A stretch of 43,194 nucleotides of DNA, taken from Bacteroidales bacterium UBA1189 (GTDB lineage: Bacteria > Bacteroidota > Bacteroidia > Bacteroidales > Bacteroidaceae). The stretch's first letter is position 1. Each line of letters opens with the position of its first letter. Below the pieces are notes generated by a model. The model saw only the letters and a list, made by a program, of their open reading frames with translations, ran no database searches and was not told the DNA's origin. This document shows, piece by piece, positions 1 through 8,021 of the stretch. The position numbers and the translations under genes were made by a program. Where the stretch lies: contig DBYJ01000044.1 of assembly GCA_002309805.1 (NCBI GenBank), positions 1 to 43,194 of the forward strand, read 5' to 3'.

Positions 1-2616
1 CATCAGTTCCACGACGACCTGCCCGGCACCAGCATCCCGCGTGCCTACGAGTTCTCGTGGAACGACGAGCTCATCGCCCTCAGCCAGTTCTCCAGCGTGC
101 TGACCCACGCCGTCAGCGGTGTGGCCTCGAAGCTCAACACCGACGTCAGCGGCACTCCCGTCGTCCTCCACAACACCGAGGCTTTCACCCAGAAGGCTAT
201 TGCCGACATGGTGATGCCCGACGGAGCCGCTGCCTATACCGTCACAGGCCCCGATGGCAAGCGTGCCCTCTCGCAAGTGGTCACCGACAGCCAGGGGAAG
301 AAACATCTGCTCGTTGACGCCAACGTCCCCGGTGTGGGCTTCGCTGTCTATGGCGTCAAGCCCGCCTCGGCAGGCAAGGCATTCGTTGAGCGTGATGTCC
401 GCGAGGTGGAGAACAGCGTCTATAGCCTCCGCTTCGATGCCAACGGCGACATCAGCTCACTCATCGACAAGCGCACAGGCCGTGAGCTCGTCCGTCAGGG
501 CGAAGCCATCGGTCTCGTCATCTTCGACGACTGCCGTAGCACGTCGTGGCCCGCATGGGAGATTCTGAAGCACACCGTTGACAAAGCTCCGCTGAAGATT
601 ACCGACGGCGTCAGCGTCCGCCTCGTCGAAGACGGCGCCATCCGCACCACCGTCCGCGTCACCAAGCAGTACGGCAAGAGCACCTTCAACCAATACATCC
701 ACCTCTACAAAGGTACGCAGGCCGAGCGCATCGACTTCCAATGCGAGGTCGATTGGCACTCCACCCACAGCCTGCTCAAGGCTAACTTCCCCCTTGCCAT
801 CAGCAACCCCGACGCCACCTACGACCTCGGCCTCGGCAGCGTGAAGCGCGGCAACAACCGCGACAACCAGTACGAAGTCTATTCGCACGAATGGACCGAC
901 CTTACCGACAGCAGCGGTGCCTACGGCGTCACCATCTACAACAACTGTAAGTATGGCTGGGACAAGCCCAACGATAACACCATCCGCCTCTCCCTCCTCT
1001 GGGCTCCGCAACCTGGAGGCGGCTACCGCTATCAGGAGAATCAGGATATGGGTTGGCACACCTTCACCTATTGCCTCGAAGGCCATAGCGAAGACGTCAA
1101 CAAGGCTGATGCCGTCGCCCATTCCACAATGGTCAACAGCCCGCTGCGTGCCTTCACCGCCCCCAAGCATAAGGGTACGCTGGGACGCTCGTTTGGCTTT
1201 GCCTCGTCCGACAATGCAAACATCACCGTCCGCGCCCTTAAGAAGGCCGAGATGGGCAACGAATATGTCGTCCGCGTCTATGAAAATAGTGGCAAGGGCA
1301 GCCAGCAGGGCACCATCACCTTCGGCGCTCCTATCGCCAAGGCTGTCGAAGCCGATGGAACGGAGAAGCCCCTCGGCACCGCCTCCTTCAGCGGCAATGG
1401 CCTGAACGTCAACATCGGCGCCTTCAGCGTCAAGACCTATCGCATCACCTTCGCAGGTCAGCCCACTCTTGCCGAACTTCCGCAGCAGCCCCTCACCCTC
1501 CCCTTCAACAAACGCTGCTTCAGTTTCAACGAGTTCCGTCGTGGTGCCTCCTTCGAAGGCAGCAACAGCTATGCTGCAGAACTACTCCCTGCTGATGGCA
1601 TCATCACTTCGGGCGACGTCCGCTTCGTTCTCGGCGAGAAGGACGGCTTCAACGGCTTCTCCCTCGGCGACACCATCGCCCTGCCCGCAGGCAATTATAA
1701 TAAGGTATATCTCCTTGCCGCTTCCGTCAGAGGCGACAGCCCATACAAAGTCGGCATCCTCAGCCAGAAGGGAAAGAAGGAAGTGCTGAGCGAAGTCGAA
1801 GTCAACGTGCCCAACTACACCGGCTTCATCGGACAATGGGGACACGACGGCCACACCCAGCCGTTCTTCAAGGATGCTGACATCGCCTATATCGGTACCC
1901 ACCGCCACAGCGGCACGGAAGACGAGCCCTTCGAATACACCTACATGTTCCGCGTCGGCATCGACCTTCCCGCTGGTGCCAAGGCAATTATCCTGCCAGG
2001 TGGACCGAGAATCGAGCCAGCAGCTGAACCCGCTCAACAGATTCCCGCCCGTTTCGGACGTAGAGCCATGCCGCGTGAGAGCAACGTAGTCGTTTTCGCC
2101 GCTACAGCCGTCAACGAAGGTGCCTCCGTCGTCCCCGCCGGAGCTCTCTTCAACACAGGCAGCAAGACCAACGAAGCTTCCGTCGCCCGCGTTCAGAAGC
2201 CCAACCTCCTCAGCGGAGCAACGATTCTTGCCACCACAGGCGAAGTGAATGAGCGTGAGAAGGCCTCCAACCTCATCGACGGCAACCTCAACACCAAGTG
2301 GTGCGACACGAACGATGCTCCCAACTTTACCTCCTTCGACCTCGGAACAGCTAAGACCATTGCCGCTTGGCGCCTCGTCAATGCCGGCAAGGAGAGCAAC
2401 TCTTATATCACCCGCAGCTGCCTCCTGCAAGGACGCAACAGCCTCACCGAGGAGTGGCAGACCCTCGACCTGCTCGACGGCAACAAGTCTGATGACGTGG
2501 ATCGCTCCTTCACCCCCACCAGCGTCCGCTACATCCGCCTTTTCGTCACCGGCCCCACTCAGGAGGTTAACGACGACACCGTCCGCATTTACGAGCTGGA
2601 GGTGTACGGAGAGTAA
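1..2616 (+). CDS. Alpha-mannosidase, GH38 family, with C-terminal F5/8-type (discoidin) domain; 5' truncated by window
   Basis: Frame 1 is open from the first base, so the gene starts upstream; 871 residues are visible. The first residues read HQFHDDLPGTS, the conserved segment after the GH38 catalytic domain. The catalytic nucleophile region therefore lies outside the window. The middle is the beta-sandwich region typical of family 38. The last 140 or so residues, starting at NLLSGATILATTGE and containing LIDGNLNTKWCD and VRYIRLFV, form a discoidin/CBM32-like carbohydrate-binding domain. GH38 enzymes remove alpha-linked mannose from N-glycans or mannan. A lipoprotein or signal peptide cannot be seen because the start is missing. 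The stop is followed 4 bp later by the next ORF. Family call is firm; exact linkage specificity is not readable. Confidence 0.9.
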   Translation, partial: HQFHDDLPGTSIPRAYEFSWNDELIALSQFSSVLTHAVSGVASKLNTDVSGTPVVLHNTEAFTQKAIADMVMPDGAAAYTVTGPDGKRALSQVVTDSQGKKHLLVDANVPGVGFAVYGVKPASAGKAFVERDVREVENSVYSLRFDANGDISSLIDKRTGRELVRQGEAIGLVIFDDCRSTSWPAWEILKHTVDKAPLKITDGVSVRLVEDGAIRTTVRVTKQYGKSTFNQYIHLYKGTQAERIDFQCEVDWHSTHSLLKANFPLAISNPDATYDLGLGSVKRGNNRDNQYEVYSHEWTDLTDSSGAYGVTIYNNCKYGWDKPNDNTIRLSLLWAPQPGGGYRYQENQDMGWHTFTYCLEGHSEDVNKADAVAHSTMVNSPLRAFTAPKHKGTLGRSFGFASSDNANITVRALKKAEMGNEYVVRVYENSGKGSQQGTITFGAPIAKAVEADGTEKPLGTASFSGNGLNVNIGAFSVKTYRITFAGQPTLAELPQQPLTLPFNKRCFSFNEFRRGASFEGSNSYAAELLPADGIITSGDVRFVLGEKDGFNGFSLGDTIALPAGNYNKVYLLAASVRGDSPYKVGILSQKGKKEVLSEVEVNVPNYTGFIGQWGHDGHTQPFFKDADIAYIGTHRHSGTEDEPFEYTYMFRVGIDLPAGAKAIILPGGPRIEPAAEPAQQIPARFGRRAMPRESNVVVFAATAVNEGASVVPAGALFNTGSKTNEASVARVQKPNLLSGATILATTGEVNEREKASNLIDGNLNTKWCDTNDAPNFTSFDLGTAKTIAAWRLVNAGKESNSYITRSCLLQGRNSLTEEWQTLDLLDGNKSDDVDRSFTPTSVRYIRLFVTGPTQEVNDDTVRIYELEVYGE

Positions 2617-2620
2617 CGTC

Positions 2621-3028
2621 ATGGCCAGATATTTCAAGTATATCCTGACTTTCATCTTGCTCATATCCTCCTTGGGGGGATATGGGCAACAGATGTACGA
2701 CGGCTCCGGCTCGCTTCTCGGACGTTACGACAACGGGAAACTCTACAACCGTTCGGGTGCCTACGAAGGGCAAATCAACTCCCAAAGGTTCTACAGCCGT
2801 TCGGGCAGTTACCTCGGGAACGAGAGCAACGGGAAATACTATGACTACTCCGGTGCCTACATTGGCTATACCGATAGCGGGCGCTACTACGACAAGAGTG
2901 GAAGCCTCATCGGATACATCCAGGGCGACTTTGTGTACAACCGCTCAGGCTCCCTGATAGGAAGATTCTCCCGCGTCCCTTCCCTTGTTGTAGCATTGGT
3001 CTATTTCTATAGGATTTTTAACCTATAG
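2621..3028 (+). CDS. Small secreted protein with YD/SG repeats (4-fold beta-flower type)
   Basis: 135 residues. Start chosen at 2621 because it gives a clean signal peptide (MARYFKYILTFILLISSLGG) 4 bp after the GH38 stop; the open frame extends further upstream only as a shadow of GH38. The mature part is a run of short repeats of the type MYDGSGSLLGRYDNG, LYNRSGAYEG, FYSRSGSYLG, YYDYSGAYIG, YYDKSGSLIG and VYNRSGSLIG, about 15 to 17 residues each. This pattern fits the small beta-flower proteins annotated in Bacteroidetes, whose role is unknown to me. The last 20 residues (RVPSLVVALVYFYRIFNL) break the pattern and are encoded by a hairpin-containing sequence, so the original C-terminus may have been replaced. 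Confidence 0.75.
   Translation: MARYFKYILTFILLISSLGGYGQQMYDGSGSLLGRYDNGKLYNRSGAYEGQINSQRFYSRSGSYLGNESNGKYYDYSGAYIGYTDSGRYYDKSGSLIGYIQGDFVYNRSGSLIGRFSRVPSLVVALVYFYRIFNL
3007..3028 (+). terminator. Hairpin overlapping the stop codon of the repeat protein
   Basis: CTATAGG at 3007-3013 pairs perfectly with CCTATAG at 3022-3028, with an 8-nt loop; the right arm includes the stop codon TAG. There is no T-run afterwards, so termination is uncertain. It could equally be part of a dispersed repeat, since a related sequence lies after the next gene. Confidence 0.35.
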
Positions 3029-3071
3029 CCCAAGGCTACGATGCAACAGACGTGACGCTTAAATTTCAATC

Positions 3072-4046
3072 ATGAAAAGAAGGCAGTTTTTGATGATTGC
3101 AGCCGTTACTCCTTTGGCGGCTACGGCATTAAGTTCCCTTGCCAAGAATTCGCCCCAGGAGCCTTCGGACCCGCTTTCCAGCGGCACGCCAAAAGGCGGT
3201 CTACCGCCTATAGACCTCGGACCGGCAGAATACGTGCCCACGGGGGAGGGCATCCATGTAAGATTTCTTGGGACAGGTGCTGCAGACTGGCAGGGACCTT
3301 CCGAGAATGGAGAACTGAGGAGGCTTTCCAGCGTGCTTCTGGATAGGAAGGTCCTCATTGACTTTACAGATACGGCTCTCGATATGCTACCCGAAGGAGT
3401 CCGTCCCGAGGTCATCTTCTACACCCATTCCCACAACGACCACTATCGCCCTAAAGCCGCCCTGCAGTTGGGAATCAAGACCGTGTATCTTGGCGAGACC
3501 TGGATAGAAAGAGCCAGGGAAGACTTCCGGAAGGCTTCAAGCGAGACAGGCATTCCTGTGCCCGAGATTATACCTCTCGCTGTTGGTCAGGCCGTCGAAT
3601 GCGAGGGGCTCACACTAACCGCCCTTCCAGCCAACCATGCCTCCAGTTATTTAGACGAACAGACTCTCATCTATCTCATTGAGAAGGATTCAACGAGACT
3701 TCTTTATGCTACGGATACAGGAGGAATCACCGCCATCGCTGCACAGAGGGGAGGATTCGACAGGCACGTGAGGGGAGACAAGTTCCTGACTGGAATAATC
3801 ATGGAGGCAACGATGGGCTTCGGTCACGAGGAGGATTACCGCATATTCACCCATTCCAGCATCGGTACCGTCCACAAGACGGTCAAGGTGCTCTCCCAGA
3901 CCCGCAAATACATGCCTGTCGAAGGTCAGAAGGTCTATTTGACCCACATGGCGAAGACCCTGCACGGAAGTCAGGCTGAGTTGGACAAAGGGCTGCCAGA
4001 TCCACTTTGTGCTGCATACGACGGTCTGGAGGTGACTTTCATGTAA
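3072..4046 (+). CDS. MBL-fold metallo-hydrolase with Tat-type signal
   Basis: 324 residues. The N-terminus MKRRQFLMIAAVTPLAATAL has the twin-arginine pattern RRxFLM followed by a hydrophobic stretch, so export through Tat is likely. FLGTGAADWQGP (about residue 66) and the metal-binding THSHNDHYRP (about residue 118; HxHxDH) identify the metallo-beta-lactamase fold. Later NHASS, ATDTGG and LTHM motifs match the remaining metal ligands of the PhnP/RNase Z-like branch. The substrate is not evident. It stands alone between a + strand hairpin and a convergent gene. Flanking sequences on both sides share CCTTCCCT and CATTGGT blocks, suggesting it may have been inserted between repeats. Confidence 0.85.
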   Translation: MKRRQFLMIAAVTPLAATALSSLAKNSPQEPSDPLSSGTPKGGLPPIDLGPAEYVPTGEGIHVRFLGTGAADWQGPSENGELRRLSSVLLDRKVLIDFTDTALDMLPEGVRPEVIFYTHSHNDHYRPKAALQLGIKTVYLGETWIERAREDFRKASSETGIPVPEIIPLAVGQAVECEGLTLTALPANHASSYLDEQTLIYLIEKDSTRLLYATDTGGITAIAAQRGGFDRHVRGDKFLTGIIMEATMGFGHEEDYRIFTHSSIGTVHKTVKVLSQTRKYMPVEGQKVYLTHMAKTLHGSQAELDKGLPDPLCAAYDGLEVTFM

Positions 4047-4091
4047 TACTACGCCCTTCCCTCATCGTAACATTGGTATGTATTGATTATA

Positions 4092-4111
4092 TGGGTTCTA
4101 TTTATAACCCA
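4092..4111. terminator. Possible intergenic hairpin between convergent genes
   Basis: TGGGTT (4092-4097) and AACCCA (4106-4111) can pair around an 8-nt loop in the gap between the converging MBL and lipocalin-like genes. No T-run follows on either strand, so this is a weak call. Confidence 0.25.
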
Positions 4112-4185
4112 ATGGTGTAAATGAGTTTCAGCTTATGCGATGGTGAAGTTGTTTGACTAATAGATTACGGAGATGAAATAGAGTT

Positions 4186-4695
4186 TTAAGGAAACTCAAT
4201 CAGGTTTTGTTTGATATACAGCTCAACATCGGCGGGGGTGTTCGTTAGTCTGCACCGCTCCACGATGTAGCGAATGACCTCTTCAGGCATATCGGGTATC
4301 TTTACCCATCCTTCCGTGCAGTTCATCCATCGTCCGTGGAAATGTGTCTCATCGGTCAGCATCATGTCGGAAGGCTTGAGGGCCGGACGTCCCATTTCAC
4401 TGTATATACCGTCCTTAAAGCTGTAGGTTCCATACTCATGGGGTGCAACCATCACCTGACCGTCTTTACTTAGGACTACTATTTCTGCACAAGCATACTC
4501 GCCGTCGGCACCGTAATACTTGATTCGGGCGTAACCCTTCGTTTTGTCAACATCAGTCTTTTTCTCACCATCGTACTGCTGCCATTCCAGTTTCCATACG
4601 CCGATGATTTCCTTATCGGCTACAGTTGTTGTCTGAGCGGTCAACGCATTGGCGCCCATCAGCGACAAAATCATTGCAAATAACATCTTTTTCAT
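4186..4695 (-). CDS. Secreted lipocalin-like protein (DUF4488-type)
   Basis: 169 residues from the chosen start at 4695, where MKKMLFAMILSLMGANALTAQ is a typical signal peptide; an in-frame ATG at 4722 would add nine residues that weaken it. The mature domain begins with IIGVWKLEWQQYDGE and continues as alternating beta strands (YARIKYYGADGEYACAEI, HGRWMNCTEGWVKI), which fits the DUF4488/lipocalin-like group common in Bacteroidetes. Function unknown. It has its own promoter (4752-4782) and follows the membrane HTH lipoprotein gene on the same strand, whose extracytoplasmic part starts with a similar GAW motif. Confidence 0.65.
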   Translation of the reverse strand: MKKMLFAMILSLMGANALTAQTTTVADKEIIGVWKLEWQQYDGEKKTDVDKTKGYARIKYYGADGEYACAEIVVLSKDGQVMVAPHEYGTYSFKDGIYSEMGRPALKPSDMMLTDETHFHGRWMNCTEGWVKIPDMPEEVIRYIVERCRLTNTPADVELYIKQNLIEFP

Positions 4696-4751
4696 AAGGC
4701 TTCTTTTAAAGGAGTTTGACATTGTTTGAAAAAATTGAATTAATTTGTTGA

Positions 4752-4782
4752 CAAAAGTAGAGATATCCCGTTATTGTGCCAA
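4752..4782 (-). promoter_or_regulatory. Bacteroidetes-type promoter for the lipocalin-like gene
   Basis: On the minus strand the -7 box TACTTTTG (4752-4759) lies 19 bp from TTGG (4779-4782), close to the TTTG-N19/21-TAnnTTTG consensus. It is about 57 bp upstream of the chosen start. Confidence 0.7.
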
Positions 4783-4837
4783 GTTTTTTTGTTTGCAATT
4801 ATTTTGCATTTTTAAGTGAGGCCATTTGCAGCTTTGC

Positions 4838-5890
4838 TTATGTACCTATGGAAAGGATGAAGTCGTCCCACTCCCGTGTGCCTCCTTTTTGTCCGAAAAC
4901 CTTCTTATAGAGGCGACTGCGTACGGTGCTGATGGTGCTGGTATCACGGTTGAGCACGGTGGCAATATCAGATGGGGTTATACGTAGTTTAATGAGTAAG
5001 CATACTTGATATTCCAGTTCTGACATCGGATAGAGACTGCGCAGCTGGCTGGTGAAACCTGGATAAACTGTCTTCAACCGTTCTTCGATGTCGGTCCAAT
5101 CCGGTTCCTTCAGTCGCTGCCCGCTGGAAATACGTTGCCGCAGAAGGGCATAAGCGTTGGAGGAAAAGAAGTCGTTCTCCATCGTTTTCACGGCTTCTTT
5201 TACCCTTTGTGAGCGGTTTTCTTGCACCTCCGTGATTTGTTGAAGTTGCAGTTGCAACTGACGTTTAGCTCTGTGTCCCACAATGGCAAAGTGAGCGATA
5301 ACCAGCACCACTAACACGCCGAGTGCCAAGAGATAGCTATACCATTGAAGCTTCCGTTCCTGCTGTCGTTCTTTTGCCGAAAGCACAAAGAATCTCACAT
5401 CGCCGTTCACTGGATTTTCGGTTTCACGAGCGATGATGTCGCGTATTTCAGTTCCCCACTCACGGTAGATATCGTCGGCTTTCTCCCATGTGTACAAATT
5501 GCCGCGACGCTGAATGATTAGCAAGGGGGAAGCAGACAAGGAATCGCCTTCGGGATAGAGTTGAAGCGGACGCGGGGCATTGCCCTCGAAATAGAGCAGT
5601 TTACCGCCACCCGTATCTATCAGCTTAACCCCTTCTTTTGCTGTAGGCTCAATAACCAAGCCTGTTGCTGTCGTAGTAAGTCTGCATTCGTAGAGTACAC
5701 TATCACCGTCATAAATAATACAAAAGGTGCCGTCATCCTCCGTAAAGGAGATTTTCTCCTCGTTATAGGGGGAGTCTATTTGCCGTAACAGCCAAGCACC
5801 CTGTAGGTGTGTTTTATGTTCTCCTTCGCGTTTCTCTTGACATGCTGTAAGTAGAAGGATAGGCAGCAACGATAAAAGTATTCTTCTCAT
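4838..5890 (-). CDS. Membrane-anchored HTH lipoprotein, candidate one-component regulator
   Basis: 350 residues. A lipobox (LLLTAC, cysteine 17) ends the signal peptide. Residues 28-125 form a small beta-rich domain beginning GAWLLRQI, resembling lipocalin-like domains. A single membrane helix spans about 183-204 (YSYLLALGVLVVLVIAHFAI), followed by a charged Q-rich coiled coil (207-235). The C-terminus (about 288-335) has a LuxR-like helix-turn-helix: LEYQVCLLIKLRITPSDIA then RDTSTISTVRSRLYKKVFG. The layout of outside sensor, one membrane helix and inside HTH matches Bacteroidetes regulators that often carry TPRs, but here no TPRs are seen. It probably senses an envelope ligand and may control the downstream lipocalin-like gene; that link is inference from adjacency. 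Confidence 0.7.
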   Translation of the reverse strand: MRRILLSLLPILLLTACQEKREGEHKTHLQGAWLLRQIDSPYNEEKISFTEDDGTFCIIYDGDSVLYECRLTTTATGLVIEPTAKEGVKLIDTGGGKLLYFEGNAPRPLQLYPEGDSLSASPLLIIQRRGNLYTWEKADDIYREWGTEIRDIIARETENPVNGDVRFFVLSAKERQQERKLQWYSYLLALGVLVVLVIAHFAIVGHRAKRQLQLQLQQITEVQENRSQRVKEAVKTMENDFFSSNAYALLRQRISSGQRLKEPDWTDIEERLKTVYPGFTSQLRSLYPMSELEYQVCLLIKLRITPSDIATVLNRDTSTISTVRSRLYKKVFGQKGGTREWDDFILSIGT

Positions 5891-5910
5891 TTTTATCTTT
5901 GTTTTGGGTG

Positions 5911-5918
5911 CAAATATA
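5911..5918 (-). promoter_or_regulatory. Likely -7 box for the HTH lipoprotein gene
   Basis: TATATTTG on the minus strand, about 20 bp before the start codon, fits TAnnTTTG. No clear TTTG lies at the right distance upstream, so the -33 element is weak or absent. Confidence 0.5.
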
Positions 5919-6039
5919 CTATTTTTCCTTTATATAATCTTAAATGTCAATTTGCATTTTGTTTGCACAAGCATTATCTTAATAATAAAGCAAACCAGCA
6001 ATAATATTCTCATGATAAAAATGAGGAGTTATTTGCTGA

Positions 6040-6076
6040 AAATCGGGGCGTTTTTTTCCTATATGCCCCCCGATTT
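6040..6076 (+). terminator. Possible terminator-like hairpin
   Basis: AAATCGGGG (6040-6048) and CCCCGATTT (6068-6076) form a 9-bp stem with a 19-nt loop that is T-rich; GTTTTT follows. There is no known + strand gene just upstream, so it may be a stray repeat. Confidence 0.3.
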
Positions 6077-6099
6077 GTTTTTCCTTCGCGCGCGTAACA

Positions 6100-6424
6100 A
6101 AATGTTTGGTCAGAGGTCCGTCATCCGTCATCGTATTGAAAACGTTAGAACTAAAATAGGAGAATCTTGACGTTTTTCAAAAAACGTTTGGCGTTTTCTC
6201 GTGAACGTTTGGCGTCTGGCCGCCAGAGTTTGACGTTATTTTCACAACGTTAAACGTTATTTCCTCAGCGTTTGATTCTATTCTCTCAGATGCTTATTCT
6301 ATTTCCGTAGAAGCTGATTCTACGGACGAAGTTTCAGCTTATTTTTTTGAGAGCCATAAAAAGCGGAGGTTAAGGCATTGTCTGTCACTCCGATGACGGA
6401 TGACGGACCTCTGACCTAACATTT
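6100..6424. mobile_element. MITE-like element: 34-bp inverted repeats enclosing 21-bp tandem units
   Basis: The left end 6100-6133 and the right end 6391-6424 are reverse complements over 34 bp with one mismatch; the inner 26 bp (6108-6133 against 6391-6416) match perfectly. Each arm holds a doubled GATGACG/CGTCATC motif. The interior 6141-6350 can be cut into ten consecutive 21-bp units, many starting AACGTTTGGCGT or AGCGTTTGATTC; for example 6183 and 6204 start the same 12-mer exactly 21 bp apart. It encodes no transposase. No target duplication is obvious. It could be a non-autonomous transposable element or a structured regulatory RNA. Confidence 0.65.
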
Positions 6425-6543
6425 GTTTTCAGACATCGCTGCCAACCCAGAAGTCAACTTTTACGGAGATAAGTGGGCTTTTAGATAGACTTCGCCTCGG
6501 AACGGACGATGCAGCGAGAACAATAAAACTATGGAAAAATAAT

Positions 6544-6565
6544 GAGGGAGGCAATTGCCTCCCTC
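6544..6565 (-). terminator. Rho-independent terminator of tRNA-Pro
   Basis: A perfect 22-bp palindrome (GAGGGAGGCAA / TTGCCTCCCTC) lies just after the tRNA on the minus strand and is followed by ATTATTTTT. Position and T-run support intrinsic termination. Confidence 0.85.
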
Positions 6566-6571
6566 ACTGTG

Positions 6572-6645
6572 TCGGGGTGACTGGACTCGAACCAGCGACC
6601 TCGCGCCCCCCAGACGTGTGCGCTAACCAACTGCGCTACACCCCG
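6572..6645 (-). tRNA. tRNA-Pro, anticodon GGG
   Basis: The minus strand folds as a cloverleaf: acceptor CGGGGTG pairs with CACCCCG, discriminator A; D arm GCGC/GCGC; anticodon loop CTGGGGG gives anticodon GGG; T arm GCTGG-TTCGAGT-CCAGT. CCA is not encoded. Length 74 nt. The anticodon stem CACGT/GCGCG contains an A-C mismatch at positions 28-42, while the other pairs hold. Anticodon GGG reads the CCC and CCT proline codons used heavily here. Confidence 0.92.
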
Positions 6646-6675
6646 AACACTAGGGCTTATTCTCATAAGCGGGTG

Positions 6676-6706
6676 CAAATGTACGGCAATTTTCGTTCAT
6701 AGCAAA
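6676..6706 (-). promoter_or_regulatory. Promoter of tRNA-Pro
   Basis: Minus strand TTTG (6703-6706), 19 bp, then TACATTTG (6676-6683): a full match to the Bacteroidetes consensus, 31 bp upstream of the tRNA 5' end. Confidence 0.85.
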
Positions 6707-6750
6707 CTTTTTTCGGACTTTTTTGAAGATTTTGCTGCTTTTTTCATAAT

Positions 6751-6785
6751 AATCCTCATTCCACAATCCTAATTCTCCATTTTTA
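6751..6785. repeat. Heptad repeat tract before aroA
   Basis: Five 7-bp units in register: AATCCTC, ATTCCAC, AATCCTA, ATTCTCC, ATTTTTA. They end 15 bp before the aroA start. Confidence 0.6.
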
Positions 6786-6800
6786 TTGTATCTTCGCAGC

Positions 6801-8021
6801 ATGATTCGACTAAGTATAGCCAACAGAGCCCTTGGATTGCGAGGGGGCATCGTATTGCCAGCATCAAAAAGCATCAGCAACCGTGCCCTTCTGCTGAGCC
6901 AACTGTGTGCCGACGGCCCTGCCCCTCTGAGCAATCTGGCTGACTGCGAGGATACAAGGGTGATGAGAGAGGCGCTGAAAGCCTTGAGTGAACTGAGATC
7001 TGTAAACAGCGAACAGATAATTGACGTTCGCGGAGCAGGAACGGCGATGCGGTTTCTGACGGCTTACTTCGCTCAATGCGAGGGAGCGAATGTCGTCCTC
7101 ACGGGTATTGAACGGATGAAGCAACGCCCTATCGCCCCCCTCGTCAATGCCCTCCGAGCCCTTGGAGCCGACATCAGCTATATGGAAAAGGAGGGTTGCC
7201 CTCCGCTTCACATCCGCGGATGCCGGCTAAAGGGCGATACCATTTGTGTGGATGGCAGCATCAGTTCGCAGTATGTCTCGGCGCTGCTGATGATTGCCCC
7301 GATGACACACGCAAGCCGTCTGACGCTGACAGGACGCATTGTCTCACGTCCCTACATCGAGATGACGCGAGCGTTGATGGCGCACTTTGGCGTCCAAACC
7401 ACTTGGGAGGACGAGCACACGCTACTTATCCCCTCCTCCACCTATCGCGCCAAGCCCCTCACCATCGAAGGCGATTGGAGCGCCGCCTCCTACTGGCTGG
7501 CATTCGAAGCCATTGCCAAGCAGCAGAACATTCCCTACGACGTCACACTTGAGGGATTGCAAACCCCTTCCCTGCAGGGCGACAGCGTTTGTGCAGAGCT
7601 ATTGAGGTCAATCCGTCAAATAGATTTTACCAATTGCCCTGATTTGGTACAGACGATGGCTGTAGCGTATTGTCTGCTGGGTAAGCCGTTTGTGTTTACG
7701 GGAACGGAGTCGCTGCGCATCAAGGAGACGGACCGCATTGCAGCATTGATTACGGAATTAGGAAAACTCGGGTATGAACTGCACTACGAAGATGGAACGC
7801 TGAAGTGGGAAGGGAACAAAAGTCCACAAGTTCCCAAAAGCATTGCCACTTACAACGACCATCGGATGGCTATGGCATTCGCGCTTGCGGCTATGACGCA
7901 GGATTCTGTTCTGATAGAAAGCCCCGAAGTTGTCAGCAAATCCTACCCTGGCTTTTGGGATGACCTCAGAAAAGTGGGATTCAAAGTGGAAGAAATTAAA
8001 AAATTAGAAATTAGGAATTAG
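6801..8021 (+). CDS. aroA: 3-phosphoshikimate 1-carboxyvinyltransferase (EPSP synthase)
   Basis: 406 residues, normal for the family. It transfers the enolpyruvyl group from PEP to shikimate-3-phosphate, the sixth step of aromatic amino acid synthesis, in the cytoplasm. Visible motifs: LPASKSISNRALLL (residues 19-32, substrate phosphate binding), RGAGTAMRFLTAY (77-89), RPIAPLVNALRALGADI, KETDRIAAL and TYNDHRMAMAFALA. Start 6801 is preferred over the ATG at 6786 because homologues begin close to it (MIRLSIANRAL) and TATCTTCG, a near -7 box, lies just before it. The last residues KKLEIRN and the stop codon are written in the 7-bp repeat tract that fills the following gap, so the C-terminal tail is repeat-derived. 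Confidence 0.95.
   Translation: MIRLSIANRALGLRGGIVLPASKSISNRALLLSQLCADGPAPLSNLADCEDTRVMREALKALSELRSVNSEQIIDVRGAGTAMRFLTAYFAQCEGANVVLTGIERMKQRPIAPLVNALRALGADISYMEKEGCPPLHIRGCRLKGDTICVDGSISSQYVSALLMIAPMTHASRLTLTGRIVSRPYIEMTRALMAHFGVQTTWEDEHTLLIPSSTYRAKPLTIEGDWSAASYWLAFEAIAKQQNIPYDVTLEGLQTPSLQGDSVCAELLRSIRQIDFTNCPDLVQTMAVAYCLLGKPFVFTGTESLRIKETDRIAALITELGKLGYELHYEDGTLKWEGNKSPQVPKSIATYNDHRMAMAFALAAMTQDSVLIESPEVVSKSYPGFWDDLRKVGFKVEEIKKLEIRN

Larger units (their letters stand above)
5919..6571. other. Non-coding stretch between the HTH lipoprotein gene and tRNA-Pro
   Basis: No convincing gene. It holds a 9-bp-stem inverted repeat (AAATCGGGG at 6040-6048 with CCCCGATTT at 6068-6076, followed by GTTTTT on the + strand), the 325-bp inverted-repeat element at 6100-6424, about 120 bp with no recognisable signal, and the tRNA terminator at 6544-6565. 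An 88-codon open frame at 5904-6170 runs into the repeat element and has no family resemblance, so it is not called. Confidence 0.7.

Noticed and set aside
5904..6170. 88-codon + strand open frame
   Set aside because: It crosses a hairpin and enters the inverted repeat of the 6100-6424 element; no codon bias or family resemblance.
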